Origin: Litchfieldia alkalitelluris
GTDB taxonomy: Bacteria; Bacillota; Bacilli; Bacillales; Bacillaceae_L
Length of the DNA: 64,000 nt
Assembly (NCBI RefSeq): GCF_002019645.1
Contig: NZ_KV917374.1
Coordinates: forward strand, 1,686,696-1,750,695
Reading direction: 5' to 3'
Shown: piece after piece, positions 24,937 through 34,313 of the stretch
Numbering within the stretch: the stretch's first letter is position 1
Layout of the letters: each line of letters begins with the position of its first letter
The notes under the pieces: model-generated
Database searches by the model: none
What the model was told of the DNA's origin: nothing
What the model saw: the letters and a program-made list of their open reading frames with translations, nothing else
Program-made: the position numbers and the translations under genes

Positions 24937-25887
24937 ATGAAAAAAGAACGATTTAATTTAATCTGGCAGAAATATGGAACGATTGGGATCTTAATTCTTA
25001 TTATTCTAGTACTGGGAATACTCTCACCAACGTACTTTTTTACACCTTCTAATCTCACACAAATCATTTTACAAAGTTCTATCAATATATTAGTTGGAGT
25101 TGGTGAATTCTTCCCAATCTTGATTGCTGGTATTGATTTATCAGTTGGATCGATCATGGCATTAACAGGTATGATCACTGCAAAGTTATTAGTAGCAGGC
25201 GTTCCTATTATCCTTGCTATTTTACTAGGTGGAATTCTTACAGGGGCATTATTAGGTTTTATCAATGGTTTTCTTGTTGTTAAGACAAATCTTCACCCTT
25301 TCATTATTACGTTAGGTACTTTATCTATTTTTAGAGGGTTAACGCTTATTATTTCAGATGCAAGACCAGTATATGGGTTACCTACAGAGTTTACCCAAGG
25401 TGTAGCAGGGTGGTTATGGTTTGTTCCAATCCCGGTTATCATCGCGTTTGTATTAGCCGGTATCTTAATGTTCATCACGAACAAAACAAAAATGGGAAGA
25501 AACATTTATGCGCTAGGTGGAAATCCTCAGGCTGCATGGTTCTCAGGAATCAACATTAAATTGCATACGATTGTCGTATTTATGATTTCAGGTATTTGTG
25601 CAGGGATTGCAGGGGTTGTTTTAACTGCTAGATTAGGAGCCGCTGAACCATTAGCTGGAACAGGATTTGAATTATTTGCAATTGCTGCAGCAATCATTGG
25701 AGGAACTAGTTTCTTCGGTGGTAAAGGTAAGATCTTAGGCGTTGTTATGGGAGCATTAATTATTGGAGTTATTAACAACGGATTAAACATTTTAAATGTA
25801 TCAACATATTATCAACAAATTGTTATGGGATCATTAATCATTGGTGCTGTAGCATTAGATCGATTATTTGGCGGAAAAAAAGCATAA
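24937..25887 (+). CDS. alsC: Allose/ribose ABC transporter permease
   Basis: A 316-residue CUT2 membrane permease with about ten hydrophobic segments and the family signatures FPILIAGIDLSVGSIMALTG, VKTNLHPFIITLGTLSIFRG, GRNIYALGGNPQAAWFSGI and IIGGTSFFGGKGKILGVVMG. ATG 24937 follows TAAGGAGAGG directly after the ATPase stop; the open frame upstream of it overlaps alsA and is rejected. With AlsB and AlsA it forms the complete importer. The gene for the epimerase follows after 27 bp. Confidence 0.92.
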   Translation: MKKERFNLIWQKYGTIGILILIILVLGILSPTYFFTPSNLTQIILQSSINILVGVGEFFPILIAGIDLSVGSIMALTGMITAKLLVAGVPIILAILLGGILTGALLGFINGFLVVKTNLHPFIITLGTLSIFRGLTLIISDARPVYGLPTEFTQGVAGWLWFVPIPVIIAFVLAGILMFITNKTKMGRNIYALGGNPQAAWFSGINIKLHTIVVFMISGICAGIAGVVLTARLGAAEPLAGTGFELFAIAAAIIGGTSFFGGKGKILGVVMGALIIGVINNGLNILNVSTYYQQIVMGSLIIGAVALDRLFGGKKA

Positions 25888-25914
25888 AAAACAAATCGGA
25901 AGGCGGAAAATAAC

Positions 25915-26607
25915 ATGTATAAATTTTCACCATCATTAATGTGTATGGAATTAACTAGATTTAAAGAGCAAGTAGAGGCATTAAATGAAAGAGCGCATTT
26001 TTACCATGTTGATATTATGGATGGTCATTTTGTAAAGAACATTACTCTTTCGCCATTTTTCATCCAAGAACTAAGGAAGATTTCTAAACTACCAATTGAT
26101 GCACATCTTATGGTCGAAAAGCCAAGTGATTTTGTAGATATGGTCATTGATGCAGGGGCTGACTATTTAAGCTTACATGCAGAAACGATCAATGGTGATG
26201 TGTTTCGATTAATCAACCACATTAAAGATCGCGGCAGAAAGTTCGGAGTGGTCTTAAATCCAGCTACGCCTTTAGATTCCATTAAGCATTACATTCATCA
26301 TGTAGATAAATTAACAATTATGACAGTAGATCCAGGATTCGCAGGCCAAAAATTTGTGAGTGAGATGTTAGATAAAATCAAAGAAGCAAAGAAGCTAAAA
26401 GAAGAAAATAACTATAAATATCTGATTACAATCGATGGATCATGTAATAAAAATACCTTTAAACAGCTTGTTGAGGCTGGAGCAGAAGTATTGATTGTAG
26501 GTACATCTGGACTATTTAACCTGGATGAAGATGTTAACAAAGCTTGGGATAAGATGATGGAAACATTTAATCATGAAGTAAAAGACATCACGAATGTAGC
26601 GAATTAA
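25915..26607 (+). CDS. alsE: D-allulose-6-phosphate 3-epimerase
   Basis: A 230-residue TIM-barrel enzyme of the ribulose-phosphate 3-epimerase family, converting D-allulose 6-phosphate to D-fructose 6-phosphate. It matches E. coli AlsE rather than Rpe in its landmarks: SPSLMCMELTRFKEQVE, HVDIMDGHFVKNITLSPFF, AHLMVEKP, SLHAETINGDVFRLI, LTIMTVDPGFAGQKFV, TIDGSCNK and VGTSGLF. The metal-binding His and Asp residues in HVDIMDGH and the two later barrel motifs are intact. It is part of the allose operon between the permease and the kinase genes. Confidence 0.92.
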   Translation: MYKFSPSLMCMELTRFKEQVEALNERAHFYHVDIMDGHFVKNITLSPFFIQELRKISKLPIDAHLMVEKPSDFVDMVIDAGADYLSLHAETINGDVFRLINHIKDRGRKFGVVLNPATPLDSIKHYIHHVDKLTIMTVDPGFAGQKFVSEMLDKIKEAKKLKEENNYKYLITIDGSCNKNTFKQLVEAGAEVLIVGTSGLFNLDEDVNKAWDKMMETFNHEVKDITNVAN

Positions 26608-26620
26608 AAAGTTATCATAT

Positions 26621-26646
26621 TACTTTCACTGAGTAACGTGAAAGTA
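26621..26646 (+). other. Intercistronic hairpin between alsE and alsK
   Basis: TACTTTCAC (26621-26629) and GTGAAAGTA (26638-26646) form a 9-bp stem with an 8-nt loop and no U tract. It is probably an mRNA processing or stability element that sits just before the kinase ribosome-binding site. Confidence 0.5.
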
Positions 26647-26668
26647 GTAAAAAGTGAGGATACGCCAA

Positions 26669-27604
26669 ATGGATAAAGAAAAACAGCAATATGTAGTAGG
26701 TGTTGATATCGGTGGAACTCATATTCGGATTGGTGCTATCACAACTGAAAAGAAACTATGCTTTTTCACCAAGAAAAAAATAAATGATGTGTTAGATCAT
26801 AACCAACCAATTACATCTTTGATTAAGTTTCTAGAAGAGTATATCCAAACACATTTTAGTATAGAAGATACATTGGCGATTGGTATAGGGTTTCCATCGA
26901 TTGTGAGCAAAGACAAAAAGAGTATTTATTCAACTCCAAATTTAGAATGCTTGAGTAACATAAACATTGTAGATCCACTTCAAGACTATTTAGAGGTTCC
27001 CGTTTTTATTGATAATGACGTGAATCAACTATTACAATTTGAGATTTCAAAACGTGATATATTAAAGGATGATATTGTACTAGGTTTCTATATCGGGACT
27101 GGATTTGGAAATTCCATTTATATCAATCAACAGTTTTTAGATGGAAAAAATGGGGCAGCTGGAGAATTAGGTCATATTCCTGTTCTGAATAGTGATGACA
27201 TGTGTTCATGTGGAAATCCTAGCTGTATTGAAACGAAAGCTTCTGGGAAAAAATTAGTTTCAATCCATAAGGAATCCTTTTCAGATGTTCCTTTTGAAAA
27301 GATTTTTTCCTATTATTCTAATCACCAAATAATAGATGAATTTATTAAGGCTATATCAATTCCTATTGTGACAGAGATTAATATATTTGATCCACACCTA
27401 GTGATCATTGGTGGTGGGGTAACAGGAATGGATAATTTTCCAGTCAAGCGGTTAGAAGAATATATTTTAACATATTGTAGAAAACCATTTCCTGCAGAGG
27501 GGTTAAGAATTGAATATGCAGAAGACACAGATTCTGCTGGAGTGATTGGTGCTGCAACAAGTATTCTTAATAGATCGAACTTTGAAGATAAAATCACTTC
27601 CTAA
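26669..27604 (+). CDS. alsK: D-allose kinase (ROK family)
   Basis: A 311-residue cytosolic sugar kinase giving D-allose 6-phosphate. The ATP-binding motif GVDIGGTHIRIG is near the N-terminus, the catalytic Asp lies in FIDNDVNQ, and the ROK zinc site is present (GHIPV with CSCGNPSCIE). The C-terminal VIIGGGV box follows. The segments IGFPSIVSKDKKSIYSTPNL and LGFYIGTGFGNSIYINQ match E. coli AlsK. ATG 26669 has GTGAGGATA upstream. A ROK kinase instead of a PfkB-type ribokinase is the main reason to call this operon allose-specific. Confidence 0.88.
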   Translation: MDKEKQQYVVGVDIGGTHIRIGAITTEKKLCFFTKKKINDVLDHNQPITSLIKFLEEYIQTHFSIEDTLAIGIGFPSIVSKDKKSIYSTPNLECLSNINIVDPLQDYLEVPVFIDNDVNQLLQFEISKRDILKDDIVLGFYIGTGFGNSIYINQQFLDGKNGAAGELGHIPVLNSDDMCSCGNPSCIETKASGKKLVSIHKESFSDVPFEKIFSYYSNHQIIDEFIKAISIPIVTEINIFDPHLVIIGGGVTGMDNFPVKRLEEYILTYCRKPFPAEGLRIEYAEDTDSAGVIGAATSILNRSNFEDKITS

Positions 27605-27758
27605 TAAATATGGCTATATTATATCGGCATAATGAGCAGTAGTATATTGCCAATTCTTAGAAAAAATGAGTCGTAGCAAAGGTTGGAACATTGATTTCAT
27701 ATTGAAAGCCCTTTATAATTTAACTACAAAATCATTTAGGAATCGGAGTTTTGATTTA

Positions 27759-28739
27759 ATGAGCGATAAAATAACAATTAAAAAAATTGCTGAATTAGCG
27801 GGCGTTTCAAGTGCTACTGTCTCCAAAGTCTTAAATAACACTGGCAGATATTCAGATGAAACAAAGGATCGGATTCTGAATCTTGTAAAGGAACTAGATT
27901 ATCGACCGAATGCTGTTGCTAAAAGTTTACGAACAAGAAAGTCAAAAACAATTGGTGTGATTGTACCTGATATAACAAATGAATTTTTTGCACGAATTGT
28001 ATTAGCGATTGAAAAATATTGTGATCCCCAAGGCTATTCTGTTTTCATTTGTAATTCTGATGAAAAAGAAGAAAAGGAGATTCAATATTTAAAGGAATTA
28101 GAAATTAAGGGTGTAGATGGACTTATTTACTTATCTGCAAATGATAAGTTATTTAAAACAAATACTCTATTACCGATTGTTTGTATTGATCGAAAACCGA
28201 TGCAACAAAATGTGGCAACTGTCACCTCAGATAATGTTCATGGTGGTAGACTTGCTGCTACTGAGTTAATTAATAGTGGTTGCAAAAACATACTGTTAAT
28301 TAGAGATTATCGCGATGTTTTTCCGACGGTAGAAAGAATTAAAGGGTTTGAAAAGGTATTGCAGGAAAATAATCTTCAGTTAAAAGACGTGTTAGAGGTT
28401 GAAATAGTAGGGATTGAGCAGTCACAGGAAGCTGTTGAGAACTATCTTAAAGAGAAAAAGATTGAGTTTGATGGGATCTTTGCAACAACTGATGGATTGG
28501 CTTATGGTGCAAAACTTGCGCTTCAAGCACACGGGATCAATGTTCCGAAAGATGTGAAAATAGTAGGTTATGATAATATCACTCTTGCGAAATATACATC
28601 ATTAACTTCCATTAACCAAAATAAAGAACTGCTAGGGGATTATGCCGCTGAAAAAATCATTAATATGATTGAGCGAGGAAATAAAACGAAAAACTTTATG
28701 TCAGTACCGGTTGAATTAGTTAAGCGCGGTTCTACGTGA
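27759..28739 (+). CDS. LacI-family transcriptional regulator of the allose operon
   Basis: A 326-residue repressor from ATG 27759 (GGAG 11 bp upstream), with helix-turn-helix TIKKIAELAGVSSATVSKVL, the hinge helix YRPNAVAKSLRTRKS, and a periplasmic-binding-type effector domain (TIGVIVPDITNEFFARI; GYDNITLAKYTSLTSI). It is encoded inside the operon whose two halves carry the TGGTTAATCGATT operator, so it is the obvious binder. The inducer is presumably allose, a phosphate ester of it, or ribose. E. coli uses an RpiR-type regulator for als, so the LacI type here is a different solution. An in-frame start 93 bp upstream is not supported. Confidence 0.88.
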   Translation: MSDKITIKKIAELAGVSSATVSKVLNNTGRYSDETKDRILNLVKELDYRPNAVAKSLRTRKSKTIGVIVPDITNEFFARIVLAIEKYCDPQGYSVFICNSDEKEEKEIQYLKELEIKGVDGLIYLSANDKLFKTNTLLPIVCIDRKPMQQNVATVTSDNVHGGRLAATELINSGCKNILLIRDYRDVFPTVERIKGFEKVLQENNLQLKDVLEVEIVGIEQSQEAVENYLKEKKIEFDGIFATTDGLAYGAKLALQAHGINVPKDVKIVGYDNITLAKYTSLTSINQNKELLGDYAAEKIINMIERGNKTKNFMSVPVELVKRGST

Positions 28740-28780
28740 TGGTAAAATTTTATAGTAACATTTTTATATACCATCACAAA

Positions 28781-28798
28781 TGGTTAATCGATTACCCA
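28781..28798 (+). promoter_or_regulatory. LacI-type operator before rpiB
   Basis: TGGTTAATCGATTACCCA, the best-conserved of the four operator copies, 57 bp before rpiB and one base before a terminator stem. Confidence 0.75.
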
Positions 28799-28835
28799 AC
28801 CTAGAAGACCAAAAAGTCTTCTAGGTCCATTTTTT
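28799..28835 (+). terminator. Terminator between the LacI gene and rpiB
   Basis: ACCTAGAAGAC (28799-28809) and GTCTTCTAGGT (28816-28826) form a perfect 11-bp stem, followed by CCA and T6. It lies downstream of the operator and upstream of rpiB, so it also acts as a potential attenuator for rpiB-tkt-tal. Confidence 0.85.
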
Positions 28836-28854
28836 AAAGAGGAGAGATTATTAC

Positions 28855-29301
28855 ATGAAGGTTGCGATTGCAAGTGATCATACGGCATTACCGATGAAAG
28901 ATGAGATCAAAAGTGAATTAGAAGAATTGAAGATTGAGTTTGTTGACTTAGGGCCATTTTCAATTGAACGAGTTGACTACCCAGATTTTGCACTTAAGGT
29001 TGTGGAACTAGTTGCTTCTGGTGAAGTTGATAAAGGTATCTTAATTTGTGGAACTGGAATTGGAATGTCGATTATGGCTAATAAGGTAAAAGGGATAAGA
29101 TGTGCACTTGCTCACGATACATTTAGTGCGAAGTACACTCGATTACACAATGATAGTAATGTCCTTGCATTAGGTCAGAGAGTCATCGGACATGGTTTGG
29201 CTCGTGAGATTGTCAATGTATGGCTAAACACGGAATATGAAGCCGGACGTCATGCAGTAAGAGTACAGAAAATTGCAGATTATGAGAATGAGCGTAACTA
29301 A
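28855..29301 (+). CDS. rpiB: Ribose-5-phosphate isomerase B / allose-6-phosphate isomerase
   Basis: A 148-residue RpiB/LacAB-family isomerase. The N-terminus MKVAIASDHTALPMKDE holds the active-site Asp8-His9 pair, the catalytic Cys65 is in ICGTGIGMSIMANKVKGIRC, and HNDSNVLALGQRVIG follows. E. coli RpiB also isomerises allose 6-phosphate to allulose 6-phosphate, which is exactly the step needed between AlsK and AlsE; ribose 5-phosphate isomerisation would feed the transketolase encoded next. AAAGAGGAGAG precedes ATG 28855. Confidence 0.92.
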   Translation: MKVAIASDHTALPMKDEIKSELEELKIEFVDLGPFSIERVDYPDFALKVVELVASGEVDKGILICGTGIGMSIMANKVKGIRCALAHDTFSAKYTRLHNDSNVLALGQRVIGHGLAREIVNVWLNTEYEAGRHAVRVQKIADYENERN

Positions 29302-29332
29302 ATATTTATTTCCATAAAGGAGAGAAAAAAGA

Positions 29333-31363
29333 ATGATAGAGATTTCTAATTCAATTGATCAACTATCTATTAATACCATTCGAACGTTATCAATTGATGC
29401 GATCGAAAAGTCGAACTCCGGGCATCCAGGTTTACCAATGGGAGCCGCTCCAATGGCATATGAACTCTGGACGAATCATATGAATCATAATCCTAAAAAT
29501 CCACAATGGTTTAATCGAGACCGATTTGTATTGTCGGCGGGTCATGGGTCAATGCTGTTATATAGCCTTTTGCACTTGAGTGGATACGATTTACCTATGG
29601 AAGAGATTAAGAACTTTCGACAATGGGGGAGTAAAACACCCGGTCACCCAGAGTATGGTCATACAGTAGGTGTGGAAGCAACGACAGGACCTTTAGGCCA
29701 AGGAATTGCCATGGCTGTTGGAATGGCAATGGCAGAACGACACTTAGCAGCGAAGTATAACAAAGAAGGCTATGAAATCATCAATCATTACACATATAGT
29801 CTATGTGGAGATGGTGATCTAATGGAAGGTGTTTCAGCCGAGGCGGCCTCATTAGCTGGTCATTTAGAGTTAGGTAGATTAATAGTGATGTATGATTCGA
29901 ATGATATATCTCTTGACGGAGATTTGAATTTATCATTCTCTGAAAGTGTTGAAGCTCGGTTCAAGGCATATGGATGGCAAGTGATACGTGTTGAAGATGG
30001 GAACAATATTTCTGAAATTAGACAGGCTCTCGAGGAAGCGAAACGGGAACTAAATCGTCCTACATTGATTGAAGTAAAGACAGTGATTGGGTTTGGATCA
30101 CCTAATCATGCTGGTACTTCTGATGTTCACGGAGCACCACTTGGTAAAGAAGAAATTAAGTTAACGAAGGAATTCTACAAATGGGAGTCAGAAGAGGATT
30201 TCTTTGTTCCAGAAAAGGTCTATTCTCATTTTAACGAAAAAATTGTTAAAAATGGAATGAAGAAAGAAGAAGAATGGAATCAGTCACTATCAGAATATCA
30301 TGCTAACTACTCAGATCATGCTAAAGAACTCGAACAAGCAATAAGTGGTGAGCTGCCTAAGGGTTGGGAGCAGAATCTACCAGTTTATGAAGAGGGTACA
30401 TCACTCGCTAGTCGGGCTTCTTCAGGTGAAACGCTCAATAAAATAAGTCAAACTGTCCCAAGCTTTTTTGGAGGATCAGCAGATTTAGCGGGTTCAAACA
30501 AAACGACGATGAAGGGGCAAGGAGATTTCCAAGCTGAGAGTTATGAAGGTCGAAACATCTGGTTTGGTGTTCGTGAATTTGCGATGGGTGCGGCATTAAA
30601 TGGGATGGCTTTACATGGTGGTTTAAAGGTATTTGGAGGTACTTTCTTTGTCTTTTCTGATTATTTGCGTCCAGCAATTCGATTGGCAGCACTGATGAAG
30701 TTACCAATTACCTATGTGTTTACACATGACAGTATTGCTGTTGGAGAAGATGGACCAACACATGAACCAGTGGAGCAGCTTGCATCCTTTAGAGCGATGC
30801 CTAATCTACAAGTGATTCGTCCTGCTGATGGTAATGAAACGGTGGAAGCATGGAAGGTAGCGATGGAGTCTACTGAGACACCTACCATCCTTGTTCTTAG
30901 TAGACAAAATCTTAACACTATACCAAATTTAAGAAAACAACAAGAAGCAAGTTTAGTACATGGTGCATATCAAGTTTCACAAGCACGAAGTACTCAACCA
31001 GATGCTCTATTACTAGCTTCAGGCTCAGAAGTAAATCTTGCAATTGCAGCCCAAAAGCAATTAGAGAAAAGCAATATAAACGTAGCAGTCGTTAGTTTCC
31101 CTTCATGGGAACTGTTTGAGAAGCAATCACAGGAGTACAAGGACTCAGTTTTACCTCCTAATGTACCAATCCGACTAGCGCTAGAAATGGGATCATCAAT
31201 TGGTTGGCATCGATATGTTGGCGCTCAAGGTGATGTATTAGCAATTGATCAATATGGTGCTTCAGCTAATCAAGACAAGATTTTAGCTGAATATGGTTTT
31301 ACTGTAGAAAATGTGATTCATAGATTGAATAACTTGCTATCTAAAGAGAAGAAGGAGAGTTAA
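29333..31363 (+). CDS. tkt: Transketolase
   Basis: A 676-residue cytosolic thiamine-diphosphate enzyme of the pentose phosphate pathway, full length. The N-terminal domain shows [33 protein letters not shown] and the ThDP motif GDGDLMEG with DSNDIS. The middle domain shows [28 protein letters not shown] and [16 protein letters not shown]. The C-terminal domain holds LSRQNL and [10 protein letters not shown] genome normally has a housekeeping copy elsewhere, so this is probably a sugar-induced paralogue. ATG 29333 follows AAAGGAGAG, and the gene is 2 bp from tal. Confidence 0.94.
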   Translation: MIEISNSIDQLSINTIRTLSIDAIEKSNSGHPGLPMGAAPMAYELWTNHMNHNPKNPQWFNRDRFVLSAGHGSMLLYSLLHLSGYDLPMEEIKNFRQWGSKTPGHPEYGHTVGVEATTGPLGQGIAMAVGMAMAERHLAAKYNKEGYEIINHYTYSLCGDGDLMEGVSAEAASLAGHLELGRLIVMYDSNDISLDGDLNLSFSESVEARFKAYGWQVIRVEDGNNISEIRQALEEAKRELNRPTLIEVKTVIGFGSPNHAGTSDVHGAPLGKEEIKLTKEFYKWESEEDFFVPEKVYSHFNEKIVKNGMKKEEEWNQSLSEYHANYSDHAKELEQAISGELPKGWEQNLPVYEEGTSLASRASSGETLNKISQTVPSFFGGSADLAGSNKTTMKGQGDFQAESYEGRNIWFGVREFAMGAALNGMALHGGLKVFGGTFFVFSDYLRPAIRLAALMKLPITYVFTHDSIAVGEDGPTHEPVEQLASFRAMPNLQVIRPADGNETVEAWKVAMESTETPTILVLSRQNLNTIPNLRKQQEASLVHGAYQVSQARSTQPDALLLASGSEVNLAIAAQKQLEKSNINVAVVSFPSWELFEKQSQEYKDSVLPPNVPIRLALEMGSSIGWHRYVGAQGDVLAIDQYGASANQDKILAEYGFTVENVIHRLNNLLSKEKKES

Positions 31364-31365
31364 TC

Positions 31366-32025
31366 ATGAAAATATTTATCGACACGGCTAATGTAGAAGA
31401 CATCGCTAAAGCCCATCGACTTGGTATTCTTTCCGGGGTAACGACCAATCCAACGTTGGTTGCGAAAGAAGGAGTTGACTTCAAGGAGAGAATAAAAGAA
31501 ATCTGTGGAATCACAAATGGTTCAGTGAGTGCAGAAGTCATATCGTTAGAAGCTGAAGAAATGATTGCTGAAGGAAAAGAATTAGCTAGTATCGCTAGTA
31601 ACGTAACGGTAAAAATCCCAATGACAACGGAAGGCCTAGCAGCCGTATCTGAGCTAACAAAACAAGGAATCAAAACAAATGTGACGTTAATTTTTTCAGC
31701 CAATCAAGCACTATTAGCAGCCAGAGCTGGTGCAACATATGTTTCACCATTTTTAGGCAGGTTAGATGATATCGGACAAAATGGTGTAAACCTAATTGAA
31801 GATGTTAAAAGTTTATTCGATAAGCATAACCTTACGACTGAAATCATAGCAGCATCCATTCGTCATACGGAGCACGCACATCAAGCAGCTCAAGCTGGAG
31901 CTCATATTGGCACAATGCCTTATAAGGTCATTGAGCAAATGACGAAGCATCCATTAACAGATCAAGGAATAAAGCAGTTTTTACTAGATTGGGAGCAAAC
32001 AATTCAACAAAAACTACCTCTATGA
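31366..32025 (+). CDS. tal: Transaldolase, small TalC/MipB type
   Basis: A 219-residue class I aldolase-type transaldolase (decameric small form). The N-terminus [13 protein letters not shown], the segment [13 protein letters not shown] and the Schiff-base Lys83 in TVKIPMT are clear, followed by [29 protein letters not shown] and AASIRHTEH. With transketolase and RpiB it can return pentose phosphates to glycolysis. A fructose-6-phosphate aldolase activity cannot be excluded in this family. The start follows GAAGGAGAG, and the operon ends with a terminator. Confidence 0.92.
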   Translation: MKIFIDTANVEDIAKAHRLGILSGVTTNPTLVAKEGVDFKERIKEICGITNGSVSAEVISLEAEEMIAEGKELASIASNVTVKIPMTTEGLAAVSELTKQGIKTNVTLIFSANQALLAARAGATYVSPFLGRLDDIGQNGVNLIEDVKSLFDKHNLTTEIIAASIRHTEHAHQAAQAGAHIGTMPYKVIEQMTKHPLTDQGIKQFLLDWEQTIQQKLPL

Positions 32026-32051
32026 TATAGATATATTCAAGACGTATCAAA

Positions 32052-32088
32052 CACCTCTCAACCTTTTTGGCTGAGGGGTATTTGTTTA
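32052..32088 (+). terminator. Terminator of the allose operon
   Basis: ACCTCTCA pairs with TGAGGGGT (32053-32060 and 32072-32079), followed by ATTTGTTT. Confidence 0.7.
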
Positions 32089-32124
32089 ATGTTTGATTTA
32101 GGGTTATTAATGGTCATCAACACG

Positions 32125-32154
32125 TTGTCAGCTTTATCCAAAGAATGGTACTAT
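32125..32154 (+). promoter_or_regulatory. Candidate promoter of the RNase J gene
   Basis: TTGTCA (32125-32130), an 18-bp spacer and TACTAT (32149-32154), about 90 bp upstream of the start. Confidence 0.4.
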
Positions 32155-32243
32155 GATAGTAGACATGTGTCCTTCATGTTGGAACCGGAAAAACATGAAA
32201 TTAAAATAACCTAGAAATAGAAAAGTCTAGAAATGGAGTGGCT

Positions 32244-33893
32244 ATGAATAAGAAAAATGATTCAGCAAAAATCAAAATTATCCCTTTGGGTGGTTTAGGG
32301 GAAATTGGTAAGAATATGTATTTGGTTGAATATGATAATGAAATCGTCATTATTGATTCTGGGATTAAGTTTCCTGATAATGAGCTTTTCGGGATCGATT
32401 ATATTATCCCTGATTATACATATTTATTGGACAACGCCGAAAGGGTAAAAGGATTATTTATAACACACGGACATGAAGATCATATTGGTGGAATTCCTTT
32501 TCTGCTCAAAAAGCTAAATGTACCGATTTATGCTGGTAGGTTAGCGGTAGGTTTTATAAAAAGTAAACTAGAAGAGCATCGTTTACTAAATGAAGCGACT
32601 ATTCATGAGATATCCGAGCAAGATATCATCTCGTTTTCAGCTTTACAAATCTCTTTTTTCCGAACCACTCATAGTATTCCAGATTCGTTTGGAATTGTTG
32701 TGTCTACGAATATTGGGAATGTTGTTCATACCGGAGATTTTAAGTTTGATTTTACCCCAACAGGTCCTCCAGCAGACTTGATCAGAATGGGAGAAATAGG
32801 CGGGAAAGGTGTACTTTGTCTTTTATCTGATAGTACAAACAGTGAAGTACCCGGAATTTCATTATCAGAGCAACATATCGGAAATACGATTATTGATCTG
32901 ATTAAAAAGCAGGATGGACGAGTCATTTTTGCCACGTTTGCTTCCAATGTATATAGACTGCAGCAGGTGATCAAAGCATCAGTCCTTACGAATCGGAAAG
33001 TATTTATTACAGGCCGAAGCATGGAAAAATCGATCACGATTGGAAGAGAGTTAGGTTACATAGAGGCCCCTGATTCGACGTTTATAAGTGAATTTGAGCT
33101 TAGACAGCTACCTGCAAACGAAGTGACGATTCTTTGTACTGGTAGCCAAGGTGAACCTTTTGCAGCACTATCAAGAATTGCATCTGGAAGACATCGTCAA
33201 ATTTCTCTCATACAAGGAGATACCGTTGTGTTCTCATCTTCGCCTATTCCAGGTAATACATTAAGTGTGAATCGAGTGATTAACCAATTAGCAAGAGCTG
33301 GGGCAGAAGTAATTCATCATAAATTAACGGATGTTCATACATCAGGACATGCTGCTCAAGAAGAGTTGAAGCTGATGATTAGTCTCATGAAACCCACATT
33401 CTTTGTTCCGATTCATGGGGAATATCGAATGCAAAAGAAACATCAATCGTTAGCCATCGATTGTGGTGTACCAGAAGAAAACACGTTTCTTCTCGAAAAT
33501 GGAGATGTATTAGCGGTTTCCAATGAATCTTCGAGAATCGTTGGAAAAGTCCCAGCATTTCCAGTCTATATTGATGGTCACGGAATCGGTGATATCGGCA
33601 GAAGTGTGTTACAAGAACGAAAAATCCTGTCAGAGGATGGAATGATTTCCATCTTCGTATTAAGAAGAGACAAGAAAGTGATAGGAACTCCTCAAATTAT
33701 CTCAAGAGGATTTGTGTATGTAAGAGAATCAGAGGATTTAATGAAACAAATTCAATCTCTTGTGAGTTCATTTATCAATGAGCCAAAGAGTCGGTTTGAG
33801 ATGGAAAGATTAATAAAAGATAATCTATCACGGTTTATTTATGAAAGTATAAAGCGAAATCCTTTGATTATTCCGAGAATTATTGATCTGTAA
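32244..33893 (+). CDS. Ribonuclease J (RnjA-like paralogue)
   Basis: A 549-residue metallo-beta-lactamase/beta-CASP ribonuclease with 5'-3' exonuclease and endonuclease activity in mRNA turnover. The motifs are complete: LGGLGEIGKNMYLVE, metal ligands in THGHEDHIGG, HTGDFKFD, the beta-CASP segments LSDSTNSEVPG and FATFASNVYRLQQVI, then TGSQGEP, SSPIPGNTLSVNRV and PIHGEYRMQ. The opening LGGLGEIGKN is closer to RNase J1 than J2. I used ATG 32244 rather than GTG 32238. Since Bacillus normally keeps rnjA and rnjB in other contexts, this stand-alone gene may be an extra paralogue; only the genome can tell. Confidence 0.9.
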   Translation: MNKKNDSAKIKIIPLGGLGEIGKNMYLVEYDNEIVIIDSGIKFPDNELFGIDYIIPDYTYLLDNAERVKGLFITHGHEDHIGGIPFLLKKLNVPIYAGRLAVGFIKSKLEEHRLLNEATIHEISEQDIISFSALQISFFRTTHSIPDSFGIVVSTNIGNVVHTGDFKFDFTPTGPPADLIRMGEIGGKGVLCLLSDSTNSEVPGISLSEQHIGNTIIDLIKKQDGRVIFATFASNVYRLQQVIKASVLTNRKVFITGRSMEKSITIGRELGYIEAPDSTFISEFELRQLPANEVTILCTGSQGEPFAALSRIASGRHRQISLIQGDTVVFSSSPIPGNTLSVNRVINQLARAGAEVIHHKLTDVHTSGHAAQEELKLMISLMKPTFFVPIHGEYRMQKKHQSLAIDCGVPEENTFLLENGDVLAVSNESSRIVGKVPAFPVYIDGHGIGDIGRSVLQERKILSEDGMISIFVLRRDKKVIGTPQIISRGFVYVRESEDLMKQIQSLVSSFINEPKSRFEMERLIKDNLSRFIYESIKRNPLIIPRIIDL

Positions 33894-34300
33894 AGGAAAT
33901 TGATAGGGATAAAGGAAAACCTTATTCCTTTTTAAAAATAAAATAGTAATAAATATAGACAACTAAAATCCTAATAGAAGTAGTAAGTTTTGAACGAAAA
34001 AAAGGACTGTAATTTCAAGAAGTTAAAAATTCTCCCAGGTTAGCTAGAACAACTACTTCGGGAGATTTTTTTATTAGCTTTAACCAAAAGACATGACTTA
34101 TAAGACACTAATAATTAGTTCAATTATAATTCTAGTGAACATATTTATTATATTCTAGTAGAACCCGATGTCCCGAGGCACACTGAATGAGTGTGGCTTA
34201 TTTTATTTTTATAGCAAAAAAGTTTATTGAATATTTTGAATCTTTTCGCATAGATTAGTTTATTAAATTTGAATTATCTAAAGGTATGACTAATTATAAA
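33894..34300. other. Intergenic stretch with two hairpins
   Basis: No gene is visible. It holds the terminator at 34031-34073 and a second hairpin, CACACT (34179-34184) with AGTGTG (34190-34195), followed by GCTTATTTTATTTTT. The second hairpin would end a transcript starting within the gap, so a small RNA between about 34075 and 34210 is conceivable. Promoter-like sequences are too AT-rich to pick out. Confidence 0.35.
34031..34073 (+). terminator. Terminator after the RNase J gene
   Basis: TCTCCC (34031-34036) and GGGAGA (34060-34065) close an imperfect stem, followed by T7. Confidence 0.65.
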
Positions 34301-34313
34301 AGAGGTGAACCTT

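Noticed and set aside
22397-25887. A plain ribose (rbs) operon
   Set aside because: There is no rbsK-type PfkB kinase or rbsD; the binding protein, epimerase and ROK kinase all match allose proteins better. Ribose as an additional substrate is not excluded.
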